The notes beneath the pieces are model-generated. The model worked only from the letters and a program-made list of their open reading frames with translations. It had not been told where the DNA came from and made no database searches. A stretch of DNA of 64,000 nucleotides. Origin: Dermatophilus congolensis. Lineage in GTDB: Bacteria > Actinomycetota > Actinomycetes > Actinomycetales > Dermatophilaceae. The position numbers were made by a program, and so were the translations under genes. This document shows, one piece after another, positions 1 to 9,266 of the stretch (positions are counted from its first letter, which is position 1; the number at the start of each line of letters is the position of its first letter). Location: the NCBI RefSeq assembly GCF_900447215.1, contig NZ_UFYA01000001.1, positions 2,356,001-2,420,000 on the forward strand, given 5' to 3'.

Positions 1-117
1 ATCATCGCGCAGCGCGGAGTCTTCACATAAATCGGGTGTGGGAGGTGTAGGCGCATGTTGATATGCACCTACACCTAGGAAAGATGAAACTTGACGAAAA
101 TATTTTTTCTCATTCAT
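1..117 (-). CDS. partial ORF downstream of recF, possibly DciA/DUF721-type
   Basis: An open frame begins with ATG inside the last codons of recF and runs 39 codons to the window edge without a stop. The start overlaps the recF stop by 8 bases, which would couple translation. In many actinobacteria the gene after recF encodes a DUF721/DciA-type protein, but the visible residues (starting MNEKKYFRQVSS) show no diagnostic motif, so this rests on position only. Part of the stretch (about 41-77) can also fold as an imperfect hairpin, GTGTAGG...CCTACAC, so the region could instead be a recF terminator. Confidence 0.4.
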   Translation of the reverse strand, partial: MNEKKYFRQVSSFLGVGAYQHAPTPPTPDLCEDSALRDD

Positions 118-1300
118 CTCGCACATTTCCGGCGAAGATATTAAGTGTCTTTCCCTGCAGTAGAGGAGGAAGATCCTCCTCTACTGCAGCGGTAATTAAA
201 ACTTGTTCAGCATCTTCGATCAGCTCCGCTAAACGTGCACGACGACGAGCGTCAAGCTCAGCAAAAACATCATCAAGAATCAGAACAGGATCTTCTCCGA
301 GGTCATGGCGAAGAAGATGATACGAAGCAAGCTTCAACGCGAGGGCAAAAGACCAAGTTTCTCCGTGCGAGGCATATCCCTTTGCAGGCATCTCCCCAAG
401 AGAAAGCTCTACTTCATCTCGATGCGGCCCAAACAGGGTTACTCCCCGTGCGAACTCAGCTTGATGAGATCCTTGCAAGGATTCAAAGAGGGCCTGTTGT
501 AAATCTTCTACATCAGGAGTCTCGTTAGAATTAATGAGGGAAGAAACTTTAAGAGAGTGTTCTAAGGTAAGACTTGTTCTATACGTAGCACGCGCGAAAA
601 AGTTTTCTGTTTCGTCTTCAGAAATTGAAGAATAAGCGTCCTTCAAACGGGGAGAAAGATCATGAAGAAGCCTGAGACGCGCATACATAAGTCGCCCACC
701 TAACCCCGCAAGCTGGTCATCCCATATAGATAAAGTCGACTCAAAATAAGGATCTTTTGGATAGCTAGTTTTTTTGCCACCTCCACCAAGGGACACAGCT
801 TTCTTCAATAAAGCATTACGCTGCTTCAAAGCTCGAGCGTAGTCTCCTTGAACTGACGCCCATTTGGGCTGCCGCGCAACAAGAAGCGTATCTAGAAAAT
901 CACGTCTTCCAGATGGATCACCTTTAATAATCGATAGATCCTCTGGGGCGAATAAAACGGTCCTTACGTTACCCAGAATGTCTCTAGGACGCGAAACTTG
1001 AGTTCTATTAATCCCAGCTTTATTTGCGCGACCAGGAATAATGTCAACCTCAACAGTGGTACTGCGCCCTCTTTTACTAACAGCTGCCCTGATGACGCTA
1101 TGATCTGCGCCGAATCGAACAAGTGGACCGTCACTGGCGACTCTATGTGATCGAAGAGTTGCGAGGTATCCGATAGCTTCGACTAGATTTGTCTTACCTT
1201 GACCATTGGGGCCAACGAGAAACGTGACTCCTGGCTCGAGGGAAACATCTGTGGAGATGTAGTTACGAAAGTCTGCAACCCATAGATGTGTGACGTGCAT
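110..1300 (-). CDS. recF: DNA replication/repair protein RecF
   Basis: RecF is a cytoplasmic SMC-like ATPase that binds ssDNA-dsDNA junctions and helps RecOR load RecA at stalled forks. The 396-residue protein has the N-terminal Walker A GPNGQGKTN (residues 30-38), a late ABC-type segment LFGPHRDEV, and Walker B with D-loop, LILDDVFAELD, near the C terminus. Length and motif order match the family. It follows dnaN with about 90 bp between them, the usual dnaA-dnaN-recF order. A hairpin in the gap may attenuate read-through. The ATG start has only a weak upstream purine tract. Confidence 0.97.
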   Translation of the reverse strand: MHVTHLWVADFRNYISTDVSLEPGVTFLVGPNGQGKTNLVEAIGYLATLRSHRVASDGPLVRFGADHSVIRAAVSKRGRSTTVEVDIIPGRANKAGINRTQVSRPRDILGNVRTVLFAPEDLSIIKGDPSGRRDFLDTLLVARQPKWASVQGDYARALKQRNALLKKAVSLGGGGKKTSYPKDPYFESTLSIWDDQLAGLGGRLMYARLRLLHDLSPRLKDAYSSISEDETENFFARATYRTSLTLEHSLKVSSLINSNETPDVEDLQQALFESLQGSHQAEFARGVTLFGPHRDEVELSLGEMPAKGYASHGETWSFALALKLASYHLLRHDLGEDPVLILDDVFAELDARRRARLAELIEDAEQVLITAAVEEDLPPLLQGKTLNIFAGNVRDE

Positions 1301-1350
1301 AATCCACTTTCTTATGAGTTTTACTATCGGAATATTGTTACAAAATAAAT

Positions 1351-1386
1351 TAAATGGTGGAGAGGATCCCCCTCCCCACCATTTAA
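1351..1386 (-). terminator. hairpin between dnaN and recF
   Basis: TAAATGGTGG pairs with CCACCATTTA around a GC-rich centre, giving about 15-bp arms with one mismatch. On the minus strand it is followed by an A/T-rich run (TTTATTTTG). It lies just after the dnaN stop, so it could end or attenuate dnaN transcripts before recF. Confidence 0.6.
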
Positions 1387-1392
1387 TAAAGA

Positions 1393-2526
1393 TCAGTTAG
1401 TAAAACGCACTGGCATGAGTACATATCGGTACGAAGAGTCACAGTCACCATCTGCTTCTCTTTGACCGCTGAGAACTGCTGGCTTACCAGGCTGAGTGAA
1501 AGCAAGTCTGGTAAAGGGAGATGAAACAGCGTTAAGCCCATCGATCAGGTAAGTCGGGTTGAAGGCAATTTCGATGTCAGGCCCAACTAACTGACACTCA
1601 ACCGCTTCGCTAGCCTGTGCATCCTCTCCTGTCCCCGCATCGATGCTCACTTGTCCATCAACGAATCGAAGACGAACGGGTGTGTTTCGTTCTGCAACAA
1701 TGGAGACTCGCTTGACAGCTTCGATAAGCACTTGAGTATCCACAATTGCTTCGGTATCGACGCTATTAGGGAAAATCGCTGAAACTTTGGGATAGTCGCC
1801 ATCGAGAAGGCGACTAGTTGTGCGACGTTGCCCTGCATCAAAGCCAATAAGGCCGTCACCTCCAGCTGCTTCCCCAAGGGCAACCGAAACCGAGCCAGAT
1901 GCCCCTAGAGATTTTGCTGTGTCGGAGAGCGTCCGAGCAGGAACAAGAACAACGGCGTTAATGTCCTCATCATCAGGACGCCAAGTCAGCTCACGCATGG
2001 CCAAGCGATAACGATCTGTAGCCAACAATGTCATGCGCTCACCGTCGACCTCCATGCGAACACCCGTAAGAATGGGAAGCGTATCTGAACGATCAGCAGC
2101 AACACTGACCTGGGCTACTGCATGAGTGAAGACATCACCAGGAATGTGACCGCTCGGCTCAGGAGATACCGGGAGTGTGGGATATTCTTCCACGGGCATT
2201 TTTAGCAAGGAAAAACGACTAGATCCACAAGCGACAGAAACTTTATTTCCGTCAGTAGTCACATCGACGGGTTTTCCTGGAAGTGTTTTTGAAATATCTG
2301 AAAGCATCCGCCCTAAAACTAATGCTCGGCCTGGTTCGTGCACATCTGCCTCAACAGTTATACGTGCAGATACTTCGTAATCGAACGCAGATAAAGTCAA
2401 TGACCCGTCAGCGTCAGCTTCGAGAAGAATTCCGGCTAGAACCGGCGTAGGTGGACGATTAGGCAGGCCACGAGCTACCCAAGTGACTGCTTCAGTCAGC
2501 ACGTCGCGCTCTACACGGAATCTCAC
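1393..2526 (-). CDS. dnaN: DNA polymerase III beta sliding clamp
   Basis: This is the ring-shaped processivity clamp of the replicative polymerase. It is a homodimer with three similar domains per chain. The N terminus RFRVERDVLTEAVTW and the C terminus YRYVLMPVR are typical of the family. A GTG six bases further upstream is possible, but GAGGAG sits 8 nt before the chosen GTG and only 2 nt before the other, so the 377-residue form is preferred. It lies on the far side of oriC from dnaA, transcribed in the same direction. Confidence 0.97.
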   Translation of the reverse strand: MRFRVERDVLTEAVTWVARGLPNRPPTPVLAGILLEADADGSLTLSAFDYEVSARITVEADVHEPGRALVLGRMLSDISKTLPGKPVDVTTDGNKVSVACGSSRFSLLKMPVEEYPTLPVSPEPSGHIPGDVFTHAVAQVSVAADRSDTLPILTGVRMEVDGERMTLLATDRYRLAMRELTWRPDDEDINAVVLVPARTLSDTAKSLGASGSVSVALGEAAGGDGLIGFDAGQRRTTSRLLDGDYPKVSAIFPNSVDTEAIVDTQVLIEAVKRVSIVAERNTPVRLRFVDGQVSIDAGTGEDAQASEAVECQLVGPDIEIAFNPTYLIDGLNAVSSPFTRLAFTQPGKPAVLSGQREADGDCDSSYRYVLMPVRFTN

Positions 2527-2971
2527 AGTCACCGCTCCTCAAACTCAACACAGCGCGTGGGGCCACATCAATGAATCCACTTCGGTGGCCATGGTCGTTT
2601 CGGTTTCAGGCTTTCGGCTCGAAACGGTTTGACACATCGATGCTAACCACCTTGGAGCCTGCTCTTCTCCCAAAGTGGCCCAAATTTTGGAACTTTACCT
2701 AGTCGGGCCACCTACCTCGAGGTGCTTCCGTACGCAGTCGCGCATAGCTAGAGGTATAGATTCATCGTCTTAATAAGCCCTGTGGATTTTGTGGATTTCC
2801 TCGATATGACCAGTTCAAGGGCCCTTAAGGGTTGGGGATTTTGTCTGTGGATTTTTAGTGGATGACCTATACGACCCTGTGGAAACTCTCACTGCATCCA
2901 CACTGCATCCACAGTCTTGTATCTATCTTTCCTCATGCAATACGCACTTCTCCCCAGGGTTACCCACTGAT

Positions 2972-2980
2972 TTATCCACA
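2972..2980 (+). promoter_or_regulatory. DnaA box, perfect consensus
   Basis: TTATCCACA, an exact match to the DnaA box, in the middle of oriC. Confidence 0.85.
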
Positions 2981-3090
2981 GGGAAGAGCAAGGAATCTTC
3001 ACAAGATATCCCCAATCTTGTCCCCAGTTGTGGATCCAACAAGGCAGGTCAAGGGCTAATTAGATCCGCAGTGGATTACGAAAACGATTA

Positions 3091-3132
3091 CCCTCCTGAC
3101 TTATGAACAAGTATGTGGATAAGTCAGGAGGG
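3091..3132. repeat. inverted repeat in oriC overlapping a DnaA box
   Basis: CCCTCCTGACTTAT (3091-3104) is repeated inverted at 3119-3132. The perfect DnaA box TGTGGATAA (3114-3122) starts in the 14-nt loop and extends four bases into the right arm. It could be a protein-binding dyad or a structured element of the origin. Confidence 0.8.
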
Positions 3133-3264
3133 TCCCCTTGCAGTGGAGAATAGCAACTCTTCAACCCCTAAAATCCGACCCAAAAAGGATGAAAAATATT
3201 TGAAGAGTCAGTGTGGTGGTGTCTGTTTTTCGCGCGTGTCGCTGCCTACGTGCCAGTGAGGCAT

Positions 3265-3312
3265 TGCGAGGGGGGGTTGGGAGATGACGTCATCTCCCAA
3301 CCCCCCCTCGCA
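3265..3312. terminator. 48-bp perfect palindrome after dnaA
   Basis: Both 24-base arms match exactly with no spacer: TGCGAGGGGGGG... on the left, centred on GACGTC, and CCCCCCCTCGCA on the right. It starts 16 bp beyond the dnaA stop on the dnaA transcript side, so it probably ends dnaA transcripts. No clear T-run follows, and DNA this symmetrical could also extrude as a cruciform. Confidence 0.75.
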
Positions 3313-3328
3313 GGTGAAACTAAGTCGT

Positions 3329-4888
3329 CTAAGTGGACTGTTGAGATCGGATACGCGTGGTTAGCTCTGTTACCTGGTTATAAACAGAGCGCCGCTCTGC
3401 CATGAGCTGCCGGATCTTCTTGTCTGCATGCATGACAGTTGTGTGGTCACGCCCACCGAACTGCTGGCCAATTTTGGGTAGAGAGAGCTCAGTCAGTTCA
3501 CGGCATAGGTACATAGCAATTTGACGAGCATTGACGAGAGTGCGTGACCTAGAGGCGCTGCACAGATCATCAATAGTGAGGTCAAAGTACCCAGCTGTTT
3601 GCGCCATGATTGTCGCAGCTGTGATCTGACTAATTTGTTGATCAGGCATGAGATCACGCAAAACAATTTCTGCTAGCCCGAGATCCACTTCTTGTCTATT
3701 TAAGCTGGCGAAAGCAGTTACGCGTATGAGCGCTCCTTCTAGCTCACGAATGTTGCTAGATATCCGACTCGCAATGAATTCAAGAACTTCGTCAGGAACT
3801 TTTAATTGCTCCTGACGTGCTTTTTTTGAAAGAATCGCGATTCGCGTTTCTAAATCTGGCGGTTGGACATCAGTAAGTAAGCCCATTTCGAACCGAGACC
3901 GCATGCGCTCTTCGAAGCCAGAGAGCTGCTTTGGTGGAACATCGGAAGTGATAACTACTTGCTTATTGGCATTATGTAAAGTGTTAAAAGTGTGGAAAAA
4001 CTCTTCCTGAGTTTGCATTTTTCCTGACAGGAACTGAATATCGTCAATAAGTAGAATATCAGTTTCGCGATAGCGGCGCTGAAAGCTGCTAGCGCGATCA
4101 TCGCGGATTGAGTTGATAAAATCATTTGTGAATTCTTCAGAGTTCACATATTTAACTCGAACTTTTGGGTAGAGATTCTGTGCGTAGTGGCCTATCGCAT
4201 GCAGCAGGTGTGTCTTGCCTAGACCTGAATCGCCATAGATAAAAAGCGGGTTATAAGCTCGAGCTGGGGCCTCAGCGACAGCCACTGCGGCCGCATGAGC
4301 AAAACGGTTACTAGAGCCAATCACGAATGTGTCGAAGGTGTATTTAGGATTGAGATGGTCGCCACCTGAATCATTTGTTGTTTGATTCTTGGTGTTACCT
4401 CCTGCTGGTTTACGTGGCCTGTCTGGTCCAGAATCGTGATGAGCAGTTTCCGTGGAAACAGTATCCGCCACCCCCCCAAAGCGTTCTTGAGCGGCAGCAG
4501 AAGTTACGGGAAGCGAATTGTCTCCGCTGGTCTTGCTTGAGGAATGGATATCTTCAATTTTCCAACTGTCGTTTTCGCTGTACATATCAAGAGTTGGCTG
4601 ACTCGATTCCTCGATAGCTCCACGAATAGAGGAATCTACTGTTACTGCGAGGCGAATATCACGGCCAGTTTCCCGCGCTAGGGATTCCGTAAGAGACTCG
4701 CGAACGCGTGTCTCCACAATGTCTTTAGTGAATTCATCAGGTACAGCAATGATTGCGGTTGAGTCGAGAATTCCAACCAGCGCACATTGTGCGACGAAAG
4801 CTCGTTGCGGAGCAGGGATGCCTGCTTCCTGCAGAGAGTGCAGCGTCGCCGTCCAGATCCGGCTGGTGTCGCTTTGTTTTTCCGACAC
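3329..4888 (-). CDS. dnaA: chromosomal replication initiator DnaA
   Basis: DnaA is an AAA+ ATPase that binds DnaA boxes, melts oriC and recruits helicase. The 519-residue form has domain I (about 1-85), a long low-complexity linker (about 90-178), Walker A GDSGLGKT (219-226), Walker [11 protein letters not shown] (277-286) and the C-terminal DNA-binding signature [17 protein letters not shown] longer in-frame ATG exists 87 codons upstream, but those residues look non-coding. The GTG chosen is preceded by AGGAGG at good spacing and gives the expected N terminus ([11 protein letters not shown]). An ATATCCACA box lies about 210 bp upstream, so autoregulation is possible. Confidence 0.97.
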   Translation of the reverse strand: MSEKQSDTSRIWTATLHSLQEAGIPAPQRAFVAQCALVGILDSTAIIAVPDEFTKDIVETRVRESLTESLARETGRDIRLAVTVDSSIRGAIEESSQPTLDMYSENDSWKIEDIHSSSKTSGDNSLPVTSAAAQERFGGVADTVSTETAHHDSGPDRPRKPAGGNTKNQTTNDSGGDHLNPKYTFDTFVIGSSNRFAHAAAVAVAEAPARAYNPLFIYGDSGLGKTHLLHAIGHYAQNLYPKVRVKYVNSEEFTNDFINSIRDDRASSFQRRYRETDILLIDDIQFLSGKMQTQEEFFHTFNTLHNANKQVVITSDVPPKQLSGFEERMRSRFEMGLLTDVQPPDLETRIAILSKKARQEQLKVPDEVLEFIASRISSNIRELEGALIRVTAFASLNRQEVDLGLAEIVLRDLMPDQQISQITAATIMAQTAGYFDLTIDDLCSASRSRTLVNARQIAMYLCRELTELSLPKIGQQFGGRDHTTVMHADKKIRQLMAERRSVYNQVTELTTRIRSQQST

Positions 4889-5688
4889 GTTGTGCCCTCC
4901 TGCTGAGTATGTAATGCGGTGATAAGTCCTAGGACACGTTAGGTGTCCACTGCGCGAGCATCTTGTGGGAAACCCTGTGTGTACCTGCCCGCGCAGGGCA
5001 TCAATTTTCTCGAGAAGTTTTATTGAAACATGCAGGCTACAGTGCTGCCCAGGCTGTTTCCACAGCTGTGGAAACAGCCTGGGGGTACAGGATACGGGAT
5101 ATCCACAGGCTACTAGTGCTCGACCATTGACAAAGTCAATTAAGGTCATGAAACCTGCTGCTTAGGTGGGTATTTGACGAAGTATTAAGGGCAGTGCATG
5201 CATGTGGATGCCCTGTGGGAATCTCTCTCGCTTAGGTTTTCGGGTCACTTGGCCGGTGGAAAATAGACAGCGAGTCGTGCTGGCTAGTCGTAAGCAGAAT
5301 CTGTCAATCGGGTCGGCGGATAGGTTTGCGTTCAAATGCACGAACTCATCGGCCGCTGGGTGAACTGCCAGATGAGGTAGCTGTATTCGCTGTGGTTCGA
5401 GTAAGTTAGCCCAGCAAGTTTGACCTCTATTTCCTATTTCACGTAACGTGGTGTGTCAGTCGGTTTCGACGGGCGGTTTCGTGTGCCCGTCTCCAAGCTG
5501 TGGTAGTCAAGACGTAACGTGCGCAGAAGTCATGAGTTTCTCTCGCGCGTAGTGACTAGAATGAGAGTGGAGACGGACCTTCGATCCCGACCGTCGGCGG
5601 CGAGGCTTTCTCAATCGTTCGAGATTTGCGTCGCGTCATGGTCGAGCCGACTTAACCGACTCGTCGACGAGACCCAACGGAGTTCAAC
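4889..5688. promoter_or_regulatory. divergent dnaA / rpmH promoter region
   Basis: This 800-base stretch has no convincing gene. It should carry the promoters of dnaA (leftward) and of rpmH-rnpA-yidD-yidC (rightward). Visible elements are a perfect 36-bp palindrome (5048-5083), a near-consensus DnaA box ATATCCACA (5099-5107), TTGACG at 5174 and a possible rpmH -10 TAGAAT at 5557. Transcription start sites cannot be fixed from sequence. Confidence 0.65.
5048..5083. repeat. 36-bp perfect palindrome upstream of dnaA
   Basis: CCCAGGCTGTTTCCACAG followed directly by its exact reverse complement, with no spacer. It lies about 160 bp before the dnaA start. Its core TTCCACAGCTGTGGAA is shared in part with the region before dnaB (CCACAGCTGTGG at 29441). 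It may be a binding site for a replication regulator or a structured leader element. Confidence 0.8.
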
Positions 5689-5826
5689 GTGAGCAAGCGC
5701 ACTTTTCAGCCCAACAACCGTCGTCGCGCTAAAAAGCACGGCTTCCGCAGTCGTATGGCCACTCGTGCTGGCCGCGCTATTCTTGCCTGCCGTCGCCGTA
5801 AAGGCCGCGCCAGCATTTCCGCCTGA
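5689..5826 (+). CDS. rpmH: 50S ribosomal protein bL34
   Basis: A 45-residue, arginine/lysine-rich protein of the large ribosomal subunit. It starts at GTG with [19 protein letters not shown] and ends [11 protein letters not shown], which is diagnostic of bL34. It is the first gene of the rpmH-rnpA-yidD-yidC run, divergent from dnaA, as in most bacteria. Only 17 bp separate it from rnpA. Confidence 0.97.
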   Translation: MSKRTFQPNNRRRAKKHGFRSRMATRAGRAILACRRRKGRASISA

Positions 5827-5843
5827 ATCTTCCGGGCAGGATC

Positions 5844-6236
5844 GTGCTCTCCGCATGTAACCGGCTATGTGAACCTACAGATTTTCACGTAGCGGTAAAA
5901 GGCAAGAGAGCAGGTGGAAAACTGCTTGTTATTCATGTTGCTCAGCCTGAGGGCAGACGAAGCCGACCCCCGCGGGTCGGCTTCGTTGTGTCGAAAGCGG
6001 TGGGCATTGCTGTTGTGCGAAACAGAGTAAAGCGCCGTCTACGCCATTCTTTGCGTGCACGTATTCCTTCTCTCCCCCAAGGTGTCGACCTCGTCGTTCG
6101 AGCTAACCCTGCGTCCGCGCAAGTAGACTTTCTACGCCTTGAGACTGAGCTAGAACGTCTTCTCACTAGGGTGATGAAAGACTTGAATGAAGTTTCAGTG
6201 GGTCACAAAAAATCAGTGATGGGTCGATCTGTGTGA
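5844..6236 (+). CDS. rnpA: ribonuclease P protein component
   Basis: The basic protein subunit of RNase P, which helps the catalytic RNA mature tRNA 5' ends. The 130-residue product starts at GTG ([13 protein letters not shown]). It carries the hallmark RNR region [12 protein letters not shown] at about residues 57-68 and the central motif RVGFVVSK. The stop overlaps the start of yidD by 4 bases, which implies translational coupling. Length is normal. Confidence 0.95.
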   Translation: MLSACNRLCEPTDFHVAVKGKRAGGKLLVIHVAQPEGRRSRPPRVGFVVSKAVGIAVVRNRVKRRLRHSLRARIPSLPQGVDLVVRANPASAQVDFLRLETELERLLTRVMKDLNEVSVGHKKSVMGRSV

Positions 6237-6541
6237 GTCCCCTACTAGTCGATCGCTTACGTGGCATGCTAGCTAGGCCGTTTTTATGGGCGATTCGGGG
6301 GTATCAGCTATTTATTTCTCCCCTGATACCCCCTAGATGCCGTTTCTATCCCAGTTGTTCCACGTACATGCTTGTGTCTATTCAGCGTTTTGGTGTGGTC
6401 AGGGGGCTTGGGCTGGGGGTCAGACGTTTGGGGCGTTGTCATCCTTGGAATCCAGGTGGTGTTGATCATGTACCTGCGCGAGACGCTAAAAGACGCTCGG
6501 CGCGTCAGAATGGAACTATCTCAGACACCACCGACAGGTGA
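6233..6541 (+). CDS. yidD: membrane protein insertion efficiency factor YidD
   Basis: A small amphipathic protein thought to assist YidC-mediated membrane insertion. The 102-residue product has the family motif [11 protein letters not shown] followed by [22 protein letters not shown] start; it overlaps rnpA by 4 nt. Its placement between rnpA and yidC is the usual one. The C-terminal tail is hydrophilic and not conserved in the family. Confidence 0.94.
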   Translation: MSPLLVDRLRGMLARPFLWAIRGYQLFISPLIPPRCRFYPSCSTYMLVSIQRFGVVRGLGLGVRRLGRCHPWNPGGVDHVPARDAKRRSARQNGTISDTTDR

Positions 6542-6622
6542 TGAAACTTTGACAATAAACTTCGGTCATATCTGGTCTGTAGAGATACCCGAAGATGGAA
6601 CGAAGAGACCGTAGAGGAAAAT

Positions 6623-7663
6623 ATGGAGAGGTCCTTTTTCGAGACGCTGATGCTTCCACTTGAATGGTTTGTCGAGTGGGTGCTGGTTGCTTTCCACAGT
6701 CTCTTCTCGTGGGTTGGAATGCCTGCAGAGTCAGGGTGGACGTGGGCGCTATCCATTGGTGGATTGGTTATTGTCATCCGCGTCCTGTTGATGCCCTTGT
6801 TCTTTAAACAAATCCAGTCGTCACGTCGTCTGCAGCTCATTCAGCCTGAGATGCAGAAGATTCAAGCAAAATACAAGGGAAAAACTGATCCAGAATCTCG
6901 GCAGCGAATGTCTGAAGAAACAATGGATCTGTATCGTCGAACAGGGACCAACCCTTTTGCATCTTGTCTGCCGATTCTTGTTCAGATGCCTTTCTTCTTT
7001 GCGTTGTTTAGCGTTTTGAACAACCTTGGTCGAGTTGCTTATGGACAGCGTTTGTCTGCAGGACCATTGAATCCACAGCTAGCAGGTCAGGCAGATGCAT
7101 CGACTCTTTTCGGAGCCCCGCTGTCAGCCACATTTATGACCTCTCATTCCATCGAGGCAAAAATTCTTACAATTGTGCTGATTCTGTTGATGTCAGCCAC
7201 TACATTTATCACGCAGCATCAGCTGACGATGAAAAATATGCCTGCTTCGGCACTTGACAATCCGATGGCTCGGCAACAAAAAGTAATGTTGTATGTTTTC
7301 CCCTTGATTTTTGCGGTTACAGGTGTCAATTTTCCTGTAGGTGTTCTTATCTACTGGTTCACCACGAACGTCTGGTCAATGGGGCAGCAGTTTTGGGTGA
7401 TTCGCCGGATGCCAACTCCTGGATCGGAAGCAGAAAAAGCATTCCAAGAAAGACGCCGTCGTCAAGGAAAACTGCCGGCAGAAAGTCGCATGGATGCAGT
7501 AGAAAAAAATATTGCATCAGAGAAAAAACGTTCGTGGTTCAAAAACAACACAGATGTCTCAAACATTGCAGGTGAGTATCGCGATAGCCCTGCAGCGGAC
7601 AAGCTTCGACAAGGTGGTCAGCGTCAGCAGCCTCGCAGGACCAGCCGTTCGCGGCGAAAATAA
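6623..7663 (+). CDS. yidC: membrane protein insertase YidC/Oxa1
   Basis: Inner-membrane insertase for Sec-dependent and Sec-independent proteins. The 346-residue form is the short Gram-positive type without the large periplasmic domain. It has an N-terminal hydrophobic segment, the conserved stretch GTNPFASCLPILVQMPFF, and later membrane segments around LTIVLILLMSATTF and VMLYVFPLIFAVTGVNFPVG. The basic C-terminal tail (RQGGQRQQPRRTSRSRRK) probably contacts ribosomes. It starts 81 bp after yidD. Confidence 0.96.
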   Translation: MERSFFETLMLPLEWFVEWVLVAFHSLFSWVGMPAESGWTWALSIGGLVIVIRVLLMPLFFKQIQSSRRLQLIQPEMQKIQAKYKGKTDPESRQRMSEETMDLYRRTGTNPFASCLPILVQMPFFFALFSVLNNLGRVAYGQRLSAGPLNPQLAGQADASTLFGAPLSATFMTSHSIEAKILTIVLILLMSATTFITQHQLTMKNMPASALDNPMARQQKVMLYVFPLIFAVTGVNFPVGVLIYWFTTNVWSMGQQFWVIRRMPTPGSEAEKAFQERRRRQGKLPAESRMDAVEKNIASEKKRSWFKNNTDVSNIAGEYRDSPAADKLRQGGQRQQPRRTSRSRRK

Positions 7664-7747
7664 CTTGTATTCCCGCGCTTTGCGCGGCCAGGCCACACAT
7701 AATCGATCTGGCAGCGGATAGAACTGCCTATTCATTGGAGGGACAGC

Positions 7748-8245
7748 ATGAGCGAGGGAATTAGTGCTAGCCGCACAGAGGAGCTAGAGCGTGAAGGTGA
7801 AATTGCGGCAGACTTCCTCGAGCGTTTACTTGATATTGCCGACTTGGACGGTGACATTGATGTAGATATCGATGGCGACCGGGCTTCAGTTGCCATCGTA
7901 GATTCAGAAGATGGTCGAGTACCACGTCGTTTAGTCGGGCAAGACGGCAAAGTTCTCGAAGCATTACAAGAATTAACTCGTATGGCAGTACAGGCTGAAA
8001 CTGGTGAGCGTAGCCGGGTAATGCTTGATGTAGCTGGCCACCGTGCTGAGAGGCGCGAAGCAGTTATATCTAGTGCACGAAAAGTGATCGCTGAGGTAAA
8101 AAAATACGGCGAGGCTCGATCGCTCGAACCTATGTCTGCATTTGAACGTAAAGTAGTTCATGACGAGGTGCTTCGCGCAGGACTCGAATCAGAATCCGAA
8201 GGCAGTGAGCCTCACCGTTTCGTTGTTGTACTTCCCCTGGTTTAA
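7748..8245 (+). CDS. jag: KH/R3H RNA-binding protein Jag (KhpB)
   Basis: A 165-residue single-stranded nucleic-acid-binding protein. It has a KH domain with the GXXG-type loop VGQDGKVLEALQELTR, then an R3H domain with the signature RREAVISSARKVIAEVK and the tail EPHRFVVVLPL. It lacks the N-terminal Jag_N domain of firmicute homologues, which is usual in actinobacteria. GGAGGGACAGC precedes the ATG. Position after yidC is conserved. Confidence 0.93.
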   Translation: MSEGISASRTEELEREGEIAADFLERLLDIADLDGDIDVDIDGDRASVAIVDSEDGRVPRRLVGQDGKVLEALQELTRMAVQAETGERSRVMLDVAGHRAERREAVISSARKVIAEVKKYGEARSLEPMSAFERKVVHDEVLRAGLESESEGSEPHRFVVVLPLV

Positions 8246-8258
8246 ATCACACCTTCTC

Positions 8259-8295
8259 TGATGGCAGTGGCAGCTAGGCGCGGCCACTGCCATCA
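8259..8295 (+). terminator. hairpin after jag
   Basis: TGATGGCAGTGG pairs exactly with CCACTGCCATCA across a 13-nt loop, followed by a pyrimidine-rich stretch. It lies between jag and rsmG and is probably a terminator or attenuator. Confidence 0.65.
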
Positions 8296-8310
8296 TTCGC
8301 CTTCTTAACG

Positions 8311-9048
8311 ATGGATCAACCAACCGTGGATAATTCGTTTTCCTCTGAACTTTCCCTTCCTCCCAGGATTGCTCATCTGATCTATAAAGATCGCCTAGAT
8401 ATAGCTGTAAAGTTTTCAGAATTATTAGCTACAACGGGAGTGACTCACGGACTAATAGGTCCTCGCGAAGTTCCACGATTGTGGAGTAGGCACATTCTAA
8501 ATTGTGCAATCGTGCAAGATGTACTGGAACCTGGTGTCGCCGTGGCAGATATTGGCTCTGGTGCTGGGCTGCCAGGATTAGCTTTAGCTATTGCACGGCC
8601 TGACCTGCAACTACATCTGATTGAGCCACTTGCGCGACGCACAACATGGCTTTCATCTGCTGTTGAGGAATTGGGACTTACAAATGTGGTAATTCATCAT
8701 GCGCGCGCCGAAGCTTTAGCCGGCCAGCTCGCTGTTCCTGTTGTAACTGCACGAGCAGTCGCTCGTCTTGCAAAACTGGCAATGTGGGCTGCCCCCCTAT
8801 TGAGCCCGGGAGGCGAACTGGTTGCTCTCAAAGGCGCATCTGCTTATCGTGAACTGGAAGAGGACCGTCAGCAAATAGCTGTCTCTGGTGGCTGTGATAG
8901 CAAAGTTGAGCTTCTTGGAGAAGGAACTTTAGAAGATCCCACGACGCTTGTACGTATTCGTTTTATCTCAGCCCAGAAGGGAAATGTTCGAGTGAAAACT
9001 TCTGGCAAGAAAAAGTCACGCCATAGTCGCAGAACTCAAAATCAGTAA
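8311..9048 (+). CDS. rsmG: 16S rRNA (guanine-527-N7)-methyltransferase RsmG
   Basis: An SAM-dependent enzyme that methylates G527 in the 530 loop of 16S rRNA; loss is linked to low-level streptomycin resistance in other species. The 245-residue product has the SAM site DIGSGAGLPGLALAI followed by LIEPLARRTTWL, and the later motif VTARAVARLAKL. The C-terminal tail is lysine-rich. It sits before parA as usual and is followed by a terminator. Confidence 0.95.
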   Translation: MDQPTVDNSFSSELSLPPRIAHLIYKDRLDIAVKFSELLATTGVTHGLIGPREVPRLWSRHILNCAIVQDVLEPGVAVADIGSGAGLPGLALAIARPDLQLHLIEPLARRTTWLSSAVEELGLTNVVIHHARAEALAGQLAVPVVTARAVARLAKLAMWAAPLLSPGGELVALKGASAYRELEEDRQQIAVSGGCDSKVELLGEGTLEDPTTLVRIRFISAQKGNVRVKTSGKKKSRHSRRTQNQ

Positions 9049-9059
9049 GGTCTCAGTTG

Positions 9060-9091
9060 ACCTCTCGGCCCACTTAGGTGAGTCGAGAGGT
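9060..9091 (+). terminator. rho-independent terminator after rsmG
   Basis: ACCTCTCG pairs with CGAGAGGT across a 16-nt loop and is followed directly by TTTTTG, a classic intrinsic terminator. Confidence 0.8.
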
Positions 9092-9193
9092 TTTTGATGC
9101 CCAGAATCTCTCTGTTCCGTAATTGTCATGTCGTCATGTCACCAGAGCTAGCTCTGAGGGTACCGTAGGTCCTTGAAGGCATCGTTCTATGCA

Positions 9194-9209
9194 TGTTTCA
9201 CGTGAAACT
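9194..9209. promoter_or_regulatory. parS: parS site 1
   Basis: TGTTTCACGTGAAACT, one mismatch from consensus TGTTTCACGTGAAACA, about 60 bp upstream of parA. Confidence 0.9.
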
Positions 9210-9223
9210 TCTTGTCGGAGCTC

Positions 9224-9239
9224 TGTTTCTCGTGAAACG
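9224..9239. promoter_or_regulatory. parS: parS-like site 2
   Basis: TGTTTCTCGTGAAACG, two mismatches from consensus, 30 bp from site 1, so nearly three helical turns between dyads. It lies in the parA promoter region, so ParB may also affect parA expression. Confidence 0.75.
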
Positions 9240-9266
9240 CGTTGACGTTAGAGACAAGGAGGAGCT

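Larger units (their letters stand above)
2527..3264. other. oriC: chromosomal replication origin (oriC)
   Basis: This is the dnaA-dnaN intergenic region, with no credible gene. Two perfect DnaA boxes are visible: TTATCCACA at 2972-2980 and its complement TGTGGATAA at 3114-3122. Relaxed boxes include TGTGGATTT at 2781 and 2846, GCATCCACA at 2894 and 2905, and TGTGGATCC at 3029. The second perfect box begins in the loop and ends in the right arm of a 14-bp inverted repeat (3091-3104 / 3119-3132). An A-rich stretch at about 3180-3205 could be the unwinding element. Loosely conserved boxes between dnaN and dnaA are typical of actinobacterial origins. Confidence 0.9.

Noticed and set aside
4889-5149. 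An 87-residue N-terminal extension of DnaA from an upstream ATG
   Set aside because: The extra residues have no family similarity, contain the palindrome region as protein, and the GTG at 4888 has a much better ribosome site.
6372-6614. An 80-residue frame overlapping the end of yidD
   Set aside because: Out-of-frame shadow of yidD running into the intergenic space; no family motif.
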